NCBI GenBank assembly: GCA_029975055.1
Contig: JARKPU010000013.1
Location: 186,001-250,000 of the forward strand
Origin: Anaerolinea sp.
Lineage (GTDB): Bacteria > Chloroflexota > Anaerolineae > Anaerolineales > Anaerolineaceae
DNA: 64,000 bases
Direction: 5' to 3'
Part shown: in pieces, positions 54,360-62,716 of the stretch
How positions within the stretch are numbered: the first letter of the stretch is position 1
How the letters are laid out: every line of letters begins with the position of its first letter
Notes under the pieces: generated by a model
Told to the model about the DNA's origin: nothing
The model's database searches: none
What the model saw: only the letters and a program-made list of their open reading frames with translations
Translations under genes and position numbers: made by a program

Positions 54360-56681
54360 ATGGATATCTTTGGTATGGGTACACGCCACGGCTTGAATGG
54401 ATTCGAGCAGGTGGCTGTACTGGGTGTCGTGGTTACAGCCTTTGTGAGCCTGCTTTATGCCTGGTTGCTGCGCGGAAACGTGTTGAAAAAGGATAAAGGC
54501 TCCAAAACGATGCAGGATGTGTGGGACACCATCCGCATTGGCGCTGAAAGCTACCTCACCCAGCAGTTGCGCACCATTCTCCCTGCGGTGCTCTTGCTCA
54601 CCGTTGCGCTCTTCTTGAGCGTGTATGTGGTGAAACCAAGCGCCGAAGCATTGGAAGAATTCCCCAATAACACGGTGATCATCATCGCCATTGGGCGCAC
54701 CCTGGCTTTCATCATGGGGGCAAGCTTCTCGCTGCTCGTCGGCCAGCTGGGCATGCGCATGGCCATCCAGGCCAGTGTCCGCTCGGCATCGGCTGCACGG
54801 CGCGATTTCAATGAAGCATTATCGATCGCCTATTATGCCGGCACCATCACCGGCATGCTCACCGACGGCCTTGGGCTGTTCGGCGGAACCGTTATCTTTA
54901 TTATTTTCGGCAAGGCTGCACCCGATGCCCTCCTGGGTTTCGGCTTTGGCGGCACGCTGCTGGCGCTCTTCATGCGCGTGGGCGGCGGCATTTACACCAA
55001 GGCCGCCGATGTGGGCGCCGACCTGGTGGGCAAGGTAGAGAACGATATTCCCGAAGATGACCCGCGCACCGCTGCCGTTGGGGCCGACCTGGTCGGCGAC
55101 AACGTGGGCGACTGCGCCGGTATGGCGGCGGATATCTTCGAAAGCTATGAGGTGACGATCGTCTCGGCTTTGATCCTCGGTTTGGCCCTGCTGGCTGAAA
55201 CCGGCGAGTTGAAGTGGATCGTTTACCCGCTCATCATCCGCGCCATTGGCGTGATCAGCTCCATCCTCGGAACCTTCACCGTGCCGATTTGGGAGAAATT
55301 CCCGCTCAAATTCCTGCGCGCGCACGACGCCGAAGAATCGATGTTCCGCTCGTATGAAGTGTCGAGCGTGAACACTGTCCTTTGGGCTTTCGTCCTGGCC
55401 ATTGCTTACGGCCACGATTGGAAACTCGGCGCGCTCACGACCATCGGCGTTGGCCTGGCGGTGGCCTTCAACCCGTTGACTTCCTACTTCACCGCGACTC
55501 GTAAAGCCCCGGTGCAGGAGATCATCAAGTCAACCAAGTTCGGCCCGGCCACTACCATCCTTTCCGGCCTGTCGGTCGGCATGGAATCGAGTGTTTGGGC
55601 GTTGATCATCATTGTGGTCTCGTTCGTCCTGGGCCTGCTCCTGTATGGCGCGCAAGGCTCGCTGCACGTGCTCTACGCGGTGGCGATGATCGGCATCGGC
55701 ATGCTCAGCCACACCGGCAACAACGTGGCCATGGATTCCTACGGCCCCATCTCCGATAACGCGAACGGCATCGGCGAGATGGCCTGGCATGACCTCGATG
55801 ACGACACCACCAAGAAGGCCCGCCAGATCATGGCAGACCTGGACGCGGTCGGCAACACCACCAAAGCGATCACCAAGGGTGTGGCTATTGCCTCGGCTGT
55901 CATCGCGGCTGTGTCGCTCTTCTCTTCCTTTATTACCGATGTGGCCAAGGTGCAGGCGAACATGGGCGCGACGGTGCTCGATTCGATCCGCATCTCCGAC
56001 ACGCGCGTCTTTGTCGGCTTTTTGATTGGCGGGGCGCTGCCCTGGCTGTTCAGCTCGCTGGCGATCAAAGCCGTTTCTCGCGCTGCCGGGCAGATCGTTG
56101 ATGAGGTGCGCAACCAGTTCCGCATTCCGGGCATCATGGAAGGCACGGTGAAACCCGATTACGCGCGCGTGGTCGGTATCTCCACGGCTTCTTCCCAGAA
56201 AGAGTTGATCCCGCTGGCGACCATCGCCGTGCTCGTGCCGTTGATCGTCGGCCTGGTGCTCAAGGTCGAGGCGCTGGGCGGCTTCCTGGCCGGTGTGATC
56301 CTCTCTGGCCAGATGCTGGCGGTGTTCATGTCGAATGCCGGCGGCGCCTGGGATAATGCCAAGAAGGGCATCGAAGACGAACCCCGCAACCTGGCTGCCA
56401 ACACCGGCAAAGGCTCTGAACGCCACAAAGCCGGGGTGGTGGGCGACACGGTTGGCGACCCGTTGAAAGATACGGCCGGCCCGGCGCTCAACCCGATGAT
56501 CAAAGTGGTGAACCTGGTGAGTCTTTTGACGGCCCCCATTCTCGTCCAGGCGCAGGGAGTCCTCCCTTATATCATCGGCGCCGTCTTGCTGGTGGGCGTC
56601 ATTTGGGCGATCGGGCAGAGCAAGCGCCCCATGCCCGAGCTGCTGCGCGAACCGGAAGCCGAAAAAGCATCGGCTGATTAG
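54360..56681 (+). CDS. hppA: Membrane-bound proton-type pyrophosphatase
   Basis: 773 residues with about 16 membrane helices. Signature motifs include GGGIYTKAADVGADLVGKVENDIPEDDPR, DNVGDCAGMAADIFESYE and DTVGDPLKDTAGPALNP. The protein hydrolyses pyrophosphate and pumps ions across the membrane. The potassium determinant reads GNTTKAITKG with Lys502, where potassium-dependent enzymes have Ala (GNTTAA). The enzyme is therefore expected to be potassium-independent, a group that pumps protons. GAGGAGG precedes the ATG. It is monocistronic with a strong terminator. Confidence 0.95.
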   Translation: MDIFGMGTRHGLNGFEQVAVLGVVVTAFVSLLYAWLLRGNVLKKDKGSKTMQDVWDTIRIGAESYLTQQLRTILPAVLLLTVALFLSVYVVKPSAEALEEFPNNTVIIIAIGRTLAFIMGASFSLLVGQLGMRMAIQASVRSASAARRDFNEALSIAYYAGTITGMLTDGLGLFGGTVIFIIFGKAAPDALLGFGFGGTLLALFMRVGGGIYTKAADVGADLVGKVENDIPEDDPRTAAVGADLVGDNVGDCAGMAADIFESYEVTIVSALILGLALLAETGELKWIVYPLIIRAIGVISSILGTFTVPIWEKFPLKFLRAHDAEESMFRSYEVSSVNTVLWAFVLAIAYGHDWKLGALTTIGVGLAVAFNPLTSYFTATRKAPVQEIIKSTKFGPATTILSGLSVGMESSVWALIIIVVSFVLGLLLYGAQGSLHVLYAVAMIGIGMLSHTGNNVAMDSYGPISDNANGIGEMAWHDLDDDTTKKARQIMADLDAVGNTTKAITKGVAIASAVIAAVSLFSSFITDVAKVQANMGATVLDSIRISDTRVFVGFLIGGALPWLFSSLAIKAVSRAAGQIVDEVRNQFRIPGIMEGTVKPDYARVVGISTASSQKELIPLATIAVLVPLIVGLVLKVEALGGFLAGVILSGQMLAVFMSNAGGAWDNAKKGIEDEPRNLAANTGKGSERHKAGVVGDTVGDPLKDTAGPALNPMIKVVNLVSLLTAPILVQAQGVLPYIIGAVLLVGVIWAIGQSKRPMPELLREPEAEKASAD

Positions 56682-56699
56682 ACCGGATAACTGAAGGTC

Positions 56700-56728
56700 A
56701 AAAGGGCGGGGGCCAACCCCGCCCTTTT
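56700..56728. terminator. Bidirectional terminator between hppA and rluA
   Basis: A 12-bp perfect stem (56700-56711 with 56717-56728), with A4/T4 at its ends and a 5-nt loop. CATTTT follows on the plus side. Its right end touches the stop codon of the convergent pseudouridine synthase gene. Confidence 0.9.
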
Positions 56729-57402
56729 CATTTTAAGCCGCTCAGAAGCTGTTGGAAATCCGGCGGGCAGGGAGCAGAGAGTTCGAGCCTCTGAAGGGTG
56801 ACGGGGTGATGAAAGGCCAGGTTCACAGCGTGCAGCGCCGTGCGCTGAAAGGCTGGGGCGAGTGCGAGGTCTGGCCGCGGCCCCTGGTAAGCGTTGGGGA
56901 TGCGGTAAAGCGGATCACCCAGGAGAGGCAGGCCGATGGAGGAAAGGTGGGCGCGAATCTGGTGCGTATAGCCAGTGCGAGGGCGGGCTTCGATCAAACA
57001 AAACCCCTCGAACCTGCGGAGCACCTGTAAATCCGTCCATGCGGGCTTGCCTTTGAGGGAGTCCACGACCGTGCGGTGGCTCCGGTCGCCGTTCACGCGC
57101 AGCGGTAAATCAACGAGCAAATCATTCCATGGGGGAGCGCCGGCGCACAAGGCGTGATAGACCTTCTCGACTTCATGCCGCGCGAACTGGCGATCCAACA
57201 GCCGATGTGCTTCGGCTGAACGCGCCAGAAGCAACACCCCGCTGGTATCTTTATCGAGCCGGTGAACAATATACAGCTTCCCCCAGGCCGGTTCCAACGT
57301 GCTCTGGACGGTCGGCAGGCTGCGATTGTAGCCATCCGGGATAGAAAGCAGCCCGGATGGCTTGTCAATCGCAAGTATATGCTCGTCTGAATACAGGATC
57401 AT
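56728..57402 (-). CDS. RluA-family pseudouridine synthase
   Basis: 224 residues: ILAIDKPSGLLSIPDG, the catalytic motif VHRLDKDTSGVLLLARS with Asp50, EKVYHALC, and RPRTGYTHQIRAHLSSIGLPLLGDPLY. It isomerises uridine to pseudouridine in rRNA or tRNA. It lacks the N-terminal S4 domain of RluC/RluD, so it resembles the RluA/TruC group; the target base cannot be assigned. It starts 8 bp after the aldo/keto reductase stop, so the two are probably cotranscribed. Confidence 0.9.
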   Translation of the reverse strand: MILYSDEHILAIDKPSGLLSIPDGYNRSLPTVQSTLEPAWGKLYIVHRLDKDTSGVLLLARSAEAHRLLDRQFARHEVEKVYHALCAGAPPWNDLLVDLPLRVNGDRSHRTVVDSLKGKPAWTDLQVLRRFEGFCLIEARPRTGYTHQIRAHLSSIGLPLLGDPLYRIPNAYQGPRPDLALAPAFQRTALHAVNLAFHHPVTLQRLELSAPCPPDFQQLLSGLK

Positions 57403-57410
57403 CCGCCGGT

Positions 57411-58382
57411 TTACCAGGCGTAAGCCCAGGGGGCTTCACCGCCCGGGCCGGGCCAGATGGCATCCAGCTTTTTCATCGTCTCGTCATCGAGGTTGATCTC
57501 TAATGCGCGCAGGCTGCCGTCGAGCTGCTCCATGGTGCGCGGGCCGATGATCGGCGCAGTGACGACCGGGTTCTTCAACAGCCAGGCCAGGGCCACGTCG
57601 GCGGGTTTTTCGCCGATTTCACGGCACAAGGCTTCGTAAGCCTCCAGCTGCGGGCGAAGCTGGTTCATGCGTTTCTCGGCATCCGGGGAGGAGCGCCGAC
57701 CGCTCTTCGCCTTTTCGAGCGCTCCGCCCAGCAAGCCGCCGGCAAGAGGGCTCCAGGGGATGATTCCCAGCCCGTACTTCCGGCAGGCTGGCACCACCTC
57801 CAGCTCGATCATGCGCGCCGAAAGGTTATAGAGGCTCTGCTCGCTCACCAGCCCGAGGAAGTGGCGTTGTTTTGCGGTTTCCATTGCGGCAGCCAGGTGC
57901 CACCCGCCAAAGTTCGAGCTGCCAACGTAAATGACCTTGCCGGCCTGCACGAGCACTTCCATTGCCTGCCAGATTTCCTCCCAGGGAGTATCGGGGTCAA
58001 CATGGTGCATCTGATACAGATCGATATGGTCGGTCTGGAGACGGCGCAGGCTTTCTTCGCAGGCCTGCCGGATGTGCAGCGCCGAGAGCTTGCTCTGGTT
58101 GGGCCAATCGCCCATGCGGCCGAAGACTTTGGTGGCGATGACCGTCTTCTCGCGGCGGCCACCGCCCTGCGCGAACCAACGGCCGACGATCTGTTCGGTG
58201 ACGCCCTCGCCGACCTTCCAGCCATAGACGTTCGCCGTGTCGAAGAAGTTGATCCCAAGTTCCAGGGCGCGGTCCATGATGGCGAAGCTATCGGCTTCGC
58301 TGGTCAACGGGCCAAAGTTCATCGTGCCGAGGCAAAGGCGGCTTACCGATAATCCGGTACGACCAAGATGGGTGTATTGCAT
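57411..58382 (-). CDS. Aldo/keto reductase
   Basis: 323 residues of an AKR TIM barrel: LGRTGLSVSRLCLGTMNFG, catalytic Asp and Tyr in FFDTANVYGW, Lys in VIATKVFGRMG, His in YQMHHVDPDTPWEE, and the NADPH-binding end region APIIGPRTMEQLDGSL. It probably reduces aldehydes or ketones with NADPH. The substrate is not predictable. ATG at 58382 has AGGAGG upstream, so the longer frame is rejected. It is divergent from the monooxygenase-fold gene with an 80-bp gap and is followed by rluA. Confidence 0.92.
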   Translation of the reverse strand: MQYTHLGRTGLSVSRLCLGTMNFGPLTSEADSFAIMDRALELGINFFDTANVYGWKVGEGVTEQIVGRWFAQGGGRREKTVIATKVFGRMGDWPNQSKLSALHIRQACEESLRRLQTDHIDLYQMHHVDPDTPWEEIWQAMEVLVQAGKVIYVGSSNFGGWHLAAAMETAKQRHFLGLVSEQSLYNLSARMIELEVVPACRKYGLGIIPWSPLAGGLLGGALEKAKSGRRSSPDAEKRMNQLRPQLEAYEALCREIGEKPADVALAWLLKNPVVTAPIIGPRTMEQLDGSLRALEINLDDETMKKLDAIWPGPGGEAPWAYAW

Positions 58383-58461
58383 GACGACCTCCTTTGGATG
58401 GTTGTTGTAAAATGAGTATATCAAATCTCGGGCAATTTTTCGGATGGATCGAGGAGGTAGC

Positions 58462-58776
58462 ATGCATGTCTTGATTGTTCAGGTTCACGTCAAAGAAGCG
58501 TATGTCGAACAATTCAAAGAAGCCAGCCTGATGAACGCCCGCGGGAGCATCCAGGAGCCGGGGGTGGTACGGTTTGACTTGCTGCAGCAGAAGGACGACC
58601 CGACCCGGTTCTGCCTCTACGAGGTATACAAGACGCCGGAAGACCATGCGAAGCACCGCGAGACGGCTCATTACCAGGCCTGGCGTGACGCCGTGACCGA
58701 TTGGATGGCCGAGCCGAGGGTTGGAACCAGCTACCTGAACCTGGCCCCGGATGACCAACATTGGAATAAAGCTTGA
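58462..58776 (+). CDS. Antibiotic-biosynthesis-monooxygenase-fold (ABM) protein
   Basis: 104 residues, a single ferredoxin-like ABM domain: VLIVQVHVKEAYVEQFKEASLMNARGSIQEPGVVRFDLLQQ, then FCLYEVYKTPEDHAKHRETAHYQAW. Such proteins include quinol monooxygenases and the AI-2 processing protein LsrG. GGAGG lies just before the ATG. It is divergent from the aldo/keto reductase and ends in a strong terminator. It may act on a quinone or reactive aldehyde, but this is not shown by the sequence. Confidence 0.87.
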   Translation: MHVLIVQVHVKEAYVEQFKEASLMNARGSIQEPGVVRFDLLQQKDDPTRFCLYEVYKTPEDHAKHRETAHYQAWRDAVTDWMAEPRVGTSYLNLAPDDQHWNKA

Positions 58777-58799
58777 AGAAAGTTATTCCATTAAAGACC

Positions 58800-58828
58800 A
58801 ACGTGGATGCCCGCGCATCCACGTTTTC
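58800..58828. terminator. Intrinsic terminator after the ABM gene
   Basis: An 11-bp perfect stem (58800-58810 with 58815-58825), a 4-nt loop and TTTTCGTC at the end. It lies 24 bp after the ABM gene and upstream of the convergent degV 3' end. Confidence 0.88.
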
Positions 58829-58914
58829 GTCAATTGATGGCCTTATTCGAAGTCTGGGGAGGCTTTATGTGATTTGAAGCCGCCGGCCTCCCTATTGTAG
58901 AACACGCACTCTCT

Positions 58915-59763
58915 CTACTCGGCAACAAAGAAGGAGACCGCGAGTGCGCCCGGACCGGAATGGACCAGAATGGCGGCGGTCAGGTCGTAGATCGGAATTT
59001 GTTCCACGGCGATCCCAAGCTGCGGCGCAAGCTCGGCGGCCAGGTTTTTCGCCAGGTCGATCGCATCGGCATGCATGACGCTGACAAAGCTCTGTTCACC
59101 CTTCGGGCATTCCTCCAGGACGATTTCCTTCAGGCGAGCCAAAGCCCGGCGCTGCGTACGCTGGCTTTCTGCAGAGGTGATGATCCCGTCTTTCATCGTC
59201 AAGATCGGCTTCATTTGCAGCAGGCTGCCGATCAGGTGCGCTGCGCCGCCGATGCGCCCGCCTTTGTGCAGGTATTCGAGGGTATCCACCAGGAAGTACA
59301 CCCGGTGGCGTTTCGCCATGGCCTTCACTTTTGCGATGAGCGTGTCTGCGTCCATGCCCTCTTTGGCCCAGCGGTCGGCCTCCAGCACCAGCGCGCCTAA
59401 ACCTCCGGCGAGGATTTCCGTATCCACCACGCGGATATCGGCATCCGGGAAATCCTGCGCGCCGACGGTCGCTCCGCGGACTGTGCCGCTGACCTGCCCG
59501 GAGGGCGCCAGGACGACGGCTGTGTCGCCATTGTCACGGATCTCCTTGAACACCGGGGCATAATATGCCGGGCCGGGGGCGGCCGTCTTGGGCAGCACCG
59601 GGCTGGTGCGCTGGCGCCTCAAGAATTCGGCTGTGCTCATTTCGGTGTCATCGCGGTAGGTTTCCTCGCCGATGACGATCTCTTGCGGGATGTAATAAAT
59701 TCCCTTTTGCCGTACCAGCTCAACCGGCAGGCAGGAGGTGGTATCCGCCACGATTCTCACCAT
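58915..59763 (-). CDS. DegV-family fatty-acid-binding protein
   Basis: 282 residues. DegV signatures: RIVADTTSCLPVELV at the N-terminus, EMSTAEFLRRQRTSPVLPKTAAPGP, VVLAPSGQVSGTVRGA, VYFLVDTLEYLHKGGRIGG and the C-terminal VHSGPGALAVSFF. DegV/FakB proteins bind a fatty acid; FakB presents it to the kinase FakA for lipid synthesis. No fakA lies nearby. ATG at 59763 has AGAAGGA upstream; a longer frame is rejected. It is divergent from zwf, with a TATAAT for the minus strand at 59859-59864. Confidence 0.9.
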   Translation of the reverse strand: MVRIVADTTSCLPVELVRQKGIYYIPQEIVIGEETYRDDTEMSTAEFLRRQRTSPVLPKTAAPGPAYYAPVFKEIRDNGDTAVVLAPSGQVSGTVRGATVGAQDFPDADIRVVDTEILAGGLGALVLEADRWAKEGMDADTLIAKVKAMAKRHRVYFLVDTLEYLHKGGRIGGAAHLIGSLLQMKPILTMKDGIITSAESQRTQRRALARLKEIVLEECPKGEQSFVSVMHADAIDLAKNLAAELAPQLGIAVEQIPIYDLTAAILVHSGPGALAVSFFVAE

Positions 59764-59874
59764 AATTACAAATCCTTTCTTCGAATGAAATGCTGACCAG
59801 GAATGAAAAATGACAAACGCAAGCAAAATGATCTTTAATCGTGCGAACAACGACTTAAATTATATCATTCAATG

Positions 59875-59880
59875 TATAAT
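59875..59880 (+). promoter_or_regulatory. -10 box of zwf
   Basis: A perfect TATAAT 27 bp before the zwf ATG. The expected -35 region (about 59852) has no good match. A start near 59887 would give a leader of about 20 nt that still includes the GAGGT ribosome site. Confidence 0.5.
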
Positions 59881-59907
59881 GCATCCCATCACCCACGAGG
59901 TACTGGC

Positions 59908-61425
59908 ATGGCGCATCATGAACAATCCCCTACACCTGGCAGATCCCCGATAGCATTTGTCATTTTTGGCGTGACCGGTGACTTAACCCATCGAAAACTT
60001 CTCCCGGCATTGTATGAGCTGCACCGCGAAGGCCGTTTGACGGCGCCTCTTTACATCATCGGGTTCGCTCGCCGTGATTGGTCCGACGAAGTGCTTCGTG
60101 ATTCATTGAAGGCAGGCATCTATGAATATGCGCGTACCAAGCCGGTCAACGAGCATATTGTCGAGGACCTGCTTTCGCGCGCTCATTACGTGCGCTCGAG
60201 CTTCGATGAAGATGACGGCTACGTCAGGCTCAACCAGATGCTGGAGAGCCTGGGTGTCTGCAACGTGATGTACTACCTGGCGACTCCGCCGGCTTCGTAT
60301 GAAGATATCATCGTCAGGCTTGGAAAGTATAAGGTGACTGAGTGCACCGATAACTGGGTGCGGCTGGTGGTGGAAAAACCCTACGGGCGGGATCTCGAAT
60401 CGGCCCGCGAACTGGAAGCGGTGATCCATTCGGTCTTCAATGAAGGCCAGATATTTCGTATAGACCATTACCTTGGGAAAGAGACCGTCCAGAACATCCT
60501 CGTCCTGCGCTTCGCAAACGGCATTTTTGAGCCGTTGTGGAACCGGAATTATGTGGACGGCATTCAGATCACCGTGGCAGAGACGGTCGGCGTTGGCTCG
60601 CGAGCAGGATATTACGACACCGCCGGGGTGATCCGCGATATGTTCCAGAACCATCTGCTGCAGCTGATCGGCCTGACCGCCATGGAAGCTCCGGTGGTCT
60701 TCAATGCCGATAAAGTGCGCGATGAGAAAGTGAAAGTGCTCGAAGCGATGCGCCCGATGCGCGGTAAGAGCGCGCTCGAGAACACCTACCGGGCGCAGTA
60801 TGTGGCCGGAATGGTCGATGGGGTGCGCGTGCCGGGATATAAAGATGAACAAGGCGTTCCGCCGGATTCGATCACCGAAACTTATATGGCGGCGCGCATT
60901 TTCATCGATAACTGGCGCTGGGCAGGGGTGCCTTTTTACGTGCGCTGCGGCAAGCGCCTTGGCGCCAGGGTGACGGAGATTGTTATCCAGTTCAAACAGC
61001 CGCCTCTGCGCATGTTCGACTGGCAAGATATGGGCGGCGCGGCTCCGAACCAGTTGATCTTGAACATCCAGCCCAATGAAGGCATCACATTGACCTTTGG
61101 GGCAAAAAACCAGCGCCCGCGCACGCAGATTGCCCCCGTGCGCATGCAGTTCAGTTACCAGGAAGCCTTTGGAGCCGAACCGCCCGAGGCTTACGAGCGC
61201 CTGCTCCTCGATTGCCTGGTCGGCGACGCCACGCTGTTCACGCGCAGCGATGAAGTGTTGACGGCCTGGGAATTTACTGAAGATATCTTGAAGGTTTGGC
61301 AGCAGGAAAAGGTGAAAAACCTGCCAATCTACGAGGCAGGCACCTGGGGCCCAACCGGCGCCGATGACTTTATCAAGCGTGACGATTGGAGCTGGCGCAA
61401 CACCACCGAAACAAAACCGGGCTGA
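59908..61425 (+). CDS. zwf: Glucose-6-phosphate dehydrogenase
   Basis: 505 residues. The N-terminal NADP site has the GxxGDL motif (IFGVTGDLTHRKLLPALYEL). EKPYGRDLESA and the active-site RIDHYLGKE with His187 are present. The C-terminal domain is typical. The enzyme oxidises glucose-6-phosphate to 6-phosphogluconolactone, giving NADPH. ATG at 59908 follows GAGGT; an upstream ATG at 59872 would overlap the promoter. No phosphogluconate dehydratase or dehydrogenase is nearby. The last codons and the stop lie inside the terminator stem. Confidence 0.95.
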   Translation: MAHHEQSPTPGRSPIAFVIFGVTGDLTHRKLLPALYELHREGRLTAPLYIIGFARRDWSDEVLRDSLKAGIYEYARTKPVNEHIVEDLLSRAHYVRSSFDEDDGYVRLNQMLESLGVCNVMYYLATPPASYEDIIVRLGKYKVTECTDNWVRLVVEKPYGRDLESARELEAVIHSVFNEGQIFRIDHYLGKETVQNILVLRFANGIFEPLWNRNYVDGIQITVAETVGVGSRAGYYDTAGVIRDMFQNHLLQLIGLTAMEAPVVFNADKVRDEKVKVLEAMRPMRGKSALENTYRAQYVAGMVDGVRVPGYKDEQGVPPDSITETYMAARIFIDNWRWAGVPFYVRCGKRLGARVTEIVIQFKQPPLRMFDWQDMGGAAPNQLILNIQPNEGITLTFGAKNQRPRTQIAPVRMQFSYQEAFGAEPPEAYERLLLDCLVGDATLFTRSDEVLTAWEFTEDILKVWQQEKVKNLPIYEAGTWGPTGADDFIKRDDWSWRNTTETKPG

Positions 61426-61438
61426 TGCCCGGTTTTGT
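61411..61438. terminator. Terminator overlapping the end of zwf
   Basis: A 12-bp perfect stem, ACAAAACCGGGC (61411-61422) with GCCCGGTTTTGT (61427-61438), and a 4-nt loop containing the zwf stop codon region. The T-run in the stem and A-run opposite make it work in both directions between zwf and the convergent zinc-ribbon gene, whose stop codon it touches. Confidence 0.82.
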
Positions 61439-62022
61439 TATACTGGGTTTTTACAGTTGGGGCAGGTGCGTTCGCTCTGCAGCACCACAAAACCACACCG
61501 GCGGCATGTGCGCGGCTGCACCGAGCCTAACGGAGCGCCGCAGGCCAAGCAGTTCGATTCTCCGGGCGGGTTGGCGGTGTTGCAGAATGAGCACGCCACC
61601 CGGCGCAGGCGCTCGGACAGTTCCGTGGAGGCGCGCATGGTCTGGGCGGTGTTTTCGATCACCCGCCAGACTTCCTCGGTCAGTTGAAGATATTCGATAT
61701 CCTGGGCAATATCATCCAGCCGGCCCAAAAGGTTGAGCGGGTTGCGGATGACGGCCAGGGCACTGATCCCCAGGCTGGCGGCAACGCCCATCCAGTTCTG
61801 CCGCCCTACCTGGATCGAAACGCCGTCTTCGACGCGCTGGAGGATGACGCTGAGGGCCGTCTGACCGCCGGAGCGGGCCATGGATGAGGTGGCGATTTGC
61901 ACGATGGAGCGGTTATCATCGCCGACGATCTGCACCCGCAGGTTGCCACGGTTGAAAGCCCCCGCCAGGATGCGGGCGAAATCGGATGGGTGGATATTGC
62001 CGTGGTAGATTTTCTGGTCCAT
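61438..62022 (-). CDS. Zinc-ribbon protein of unknown function
   Basis: 194 residues. The N-terminal 90 residues form a compact alpha/beta region (MDQKIYHGNIHPSDFARILAG, VQIVGDDNRSIVQIATS, VSIQVGRQNWMGVAAS), possibly lipid- or nucleotide-related but not recognised. A helical part follows, and then a C-terminal double zinc ribbon with four CxxC pairs (CSFCNTA, CLACGAP, CRRCGFV, CPNCKN). The ATG at 62022 lies only 6 bp after a minus-strand TATAAT and has no ribosome site, which suggests a leaderless mRNA. It is divergent from the SH3-domain gene and convergent with zwf. Confidence 0.75.
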   Translation of the reverse strand: MDQKIYHGNIHPSDFARILAGAFNRGNLRVQIVGDDNRSIVQIATSSMARSGGQTALSVILQRVEDGVSIQVGRQNWMGVAASLGISALAVIRNPLNLLGRLDDIAQDIEYLQLTEEVWRVIENTAQTMRASTELSERLRRVACSFCNTANPPGESNCLACGAPLGSVQPRTCRRCGFVVLQSERTCPNCKNPV

Positions 62023-62028
62023 AGTTCG

Positions 62029-62034
62029 ATTATA
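62029..62034 (-). promoter_or_regulatory. -10 box directly before the zinc-ribbon gene start
   Basis: TATAAT on the minus strand ends 6 bp before the ATG at 62022. Transcription would start at or next to the A of the start codon. No -35 element is obvious. Confidence 0.5.
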
Positions 62035-62076
62035 ATGTGCCTCGTCTGAATCTATTATGCATACAATGGCGGTGAA

Positions 62077-62700
62077 ATGCGTCAAAATCGTATCAAAATC
62101 GCCGGTTTGATGGTCCTGCTTGTCACGGCGTCCTTACTGGCTGCGCACCCGGTTGCACTGGCTTCCAGCCCTGGGCAGCAGCCGACGGCTGCCATGTCCA
62201 CCGTCACCAGCACGCCGAGCGGGCCGATGGCGGTGGTGGTGCCTGGGCCTGAGCCGCAGATCAACCTGCGTTCAGGGCCAAACACGACGTATGACCTGGT
62301 GGGCGTGCTTCTGGTGGGGCAAAAAGTGCCGGCCAAGGGGCGTTCGCCGGGCGGGAACTGGATCATGGTGGAATATCCCGGCGTGCCGGGCGGGGTGGCA
62401 TGGGTCTGGTCGCTGTACGTCCGCATCGAACCGGCAGTAGACCTGCCAATCGTCGAGCCTCCGCCCACGCCGACGCCCCTGGTGACGAACACGATCGACC
62501 CAACCCTTGCGGCTAAATTCGTGGTTACACTGGCTCCAACGCGCCCGGCGACGTTCACTCCGCCGCCTGCGCTGCAAATCCCCACCTTTCAGGCCGAAAA
62601 CGGGGCTGTGGTGGGGAACATCCCGATGGGGTTGATCATCACCGGCCTGGCGGTGGTGGGGGTTTTGTTTGGGCTGGTATCCTTCGCGGGGCGCAGGTGA
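62077..62700 (+). CDS. Secreted, membrane-anchored SH3b-domain protein
   Basis: 207 residues. An N-terminal signal peptide (LMVLLVTASLLAAHPVALA) and a Ser/Thr-rich segment precede a bacterial SH3 domain (about 60-118; INLRSGPNTTYDLVGVLLVGQKVPAKGRSPGGNWIMV is typical). A Pro/Thr-rich stalk (PPPTPTPLV, PTRPATFTPPPA) and a C-terminal membrane helix (about 182-203) ending in Arg-Arg follow. SH3b domains often bind cell-wall peptides. The topology suggests an externally displayed domain on a stalk. The ATG has GGCGGTGAA upstream. Confidence 0.82.
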   Translation: MRQNRIKIAGLMVLLVTASLLAAHPVALASSPGQQPTAAMSTVTSTPSGPMAVVVPGPEPQINLRSGPNTTYDLVGVLLVGQKVPAKGRSPGGNWIMVEYPGVPGGVAWVWSLYVRIEPAVDLPIVEPPPTPTPLVTNTIDPTLAAKFVVTLAPTRPATFTPPPALQIPTFQAENGAVVGNIPMGLIITGLAVVGVLFGLVSFAGRR

Positions 62701-62716
62701 GTGGTGGCCCCAGCGT

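Noticed and set aside
58413..58422. Exact copy of one half (TGAGTATATC) of the PadR operator near the aldo/keto reductase start
   Set aside because: Only one arm is present, with no symmetric partner. A 10-bp match could arise by chance in a window this size, and its TATACT may simply be a -10-like box.
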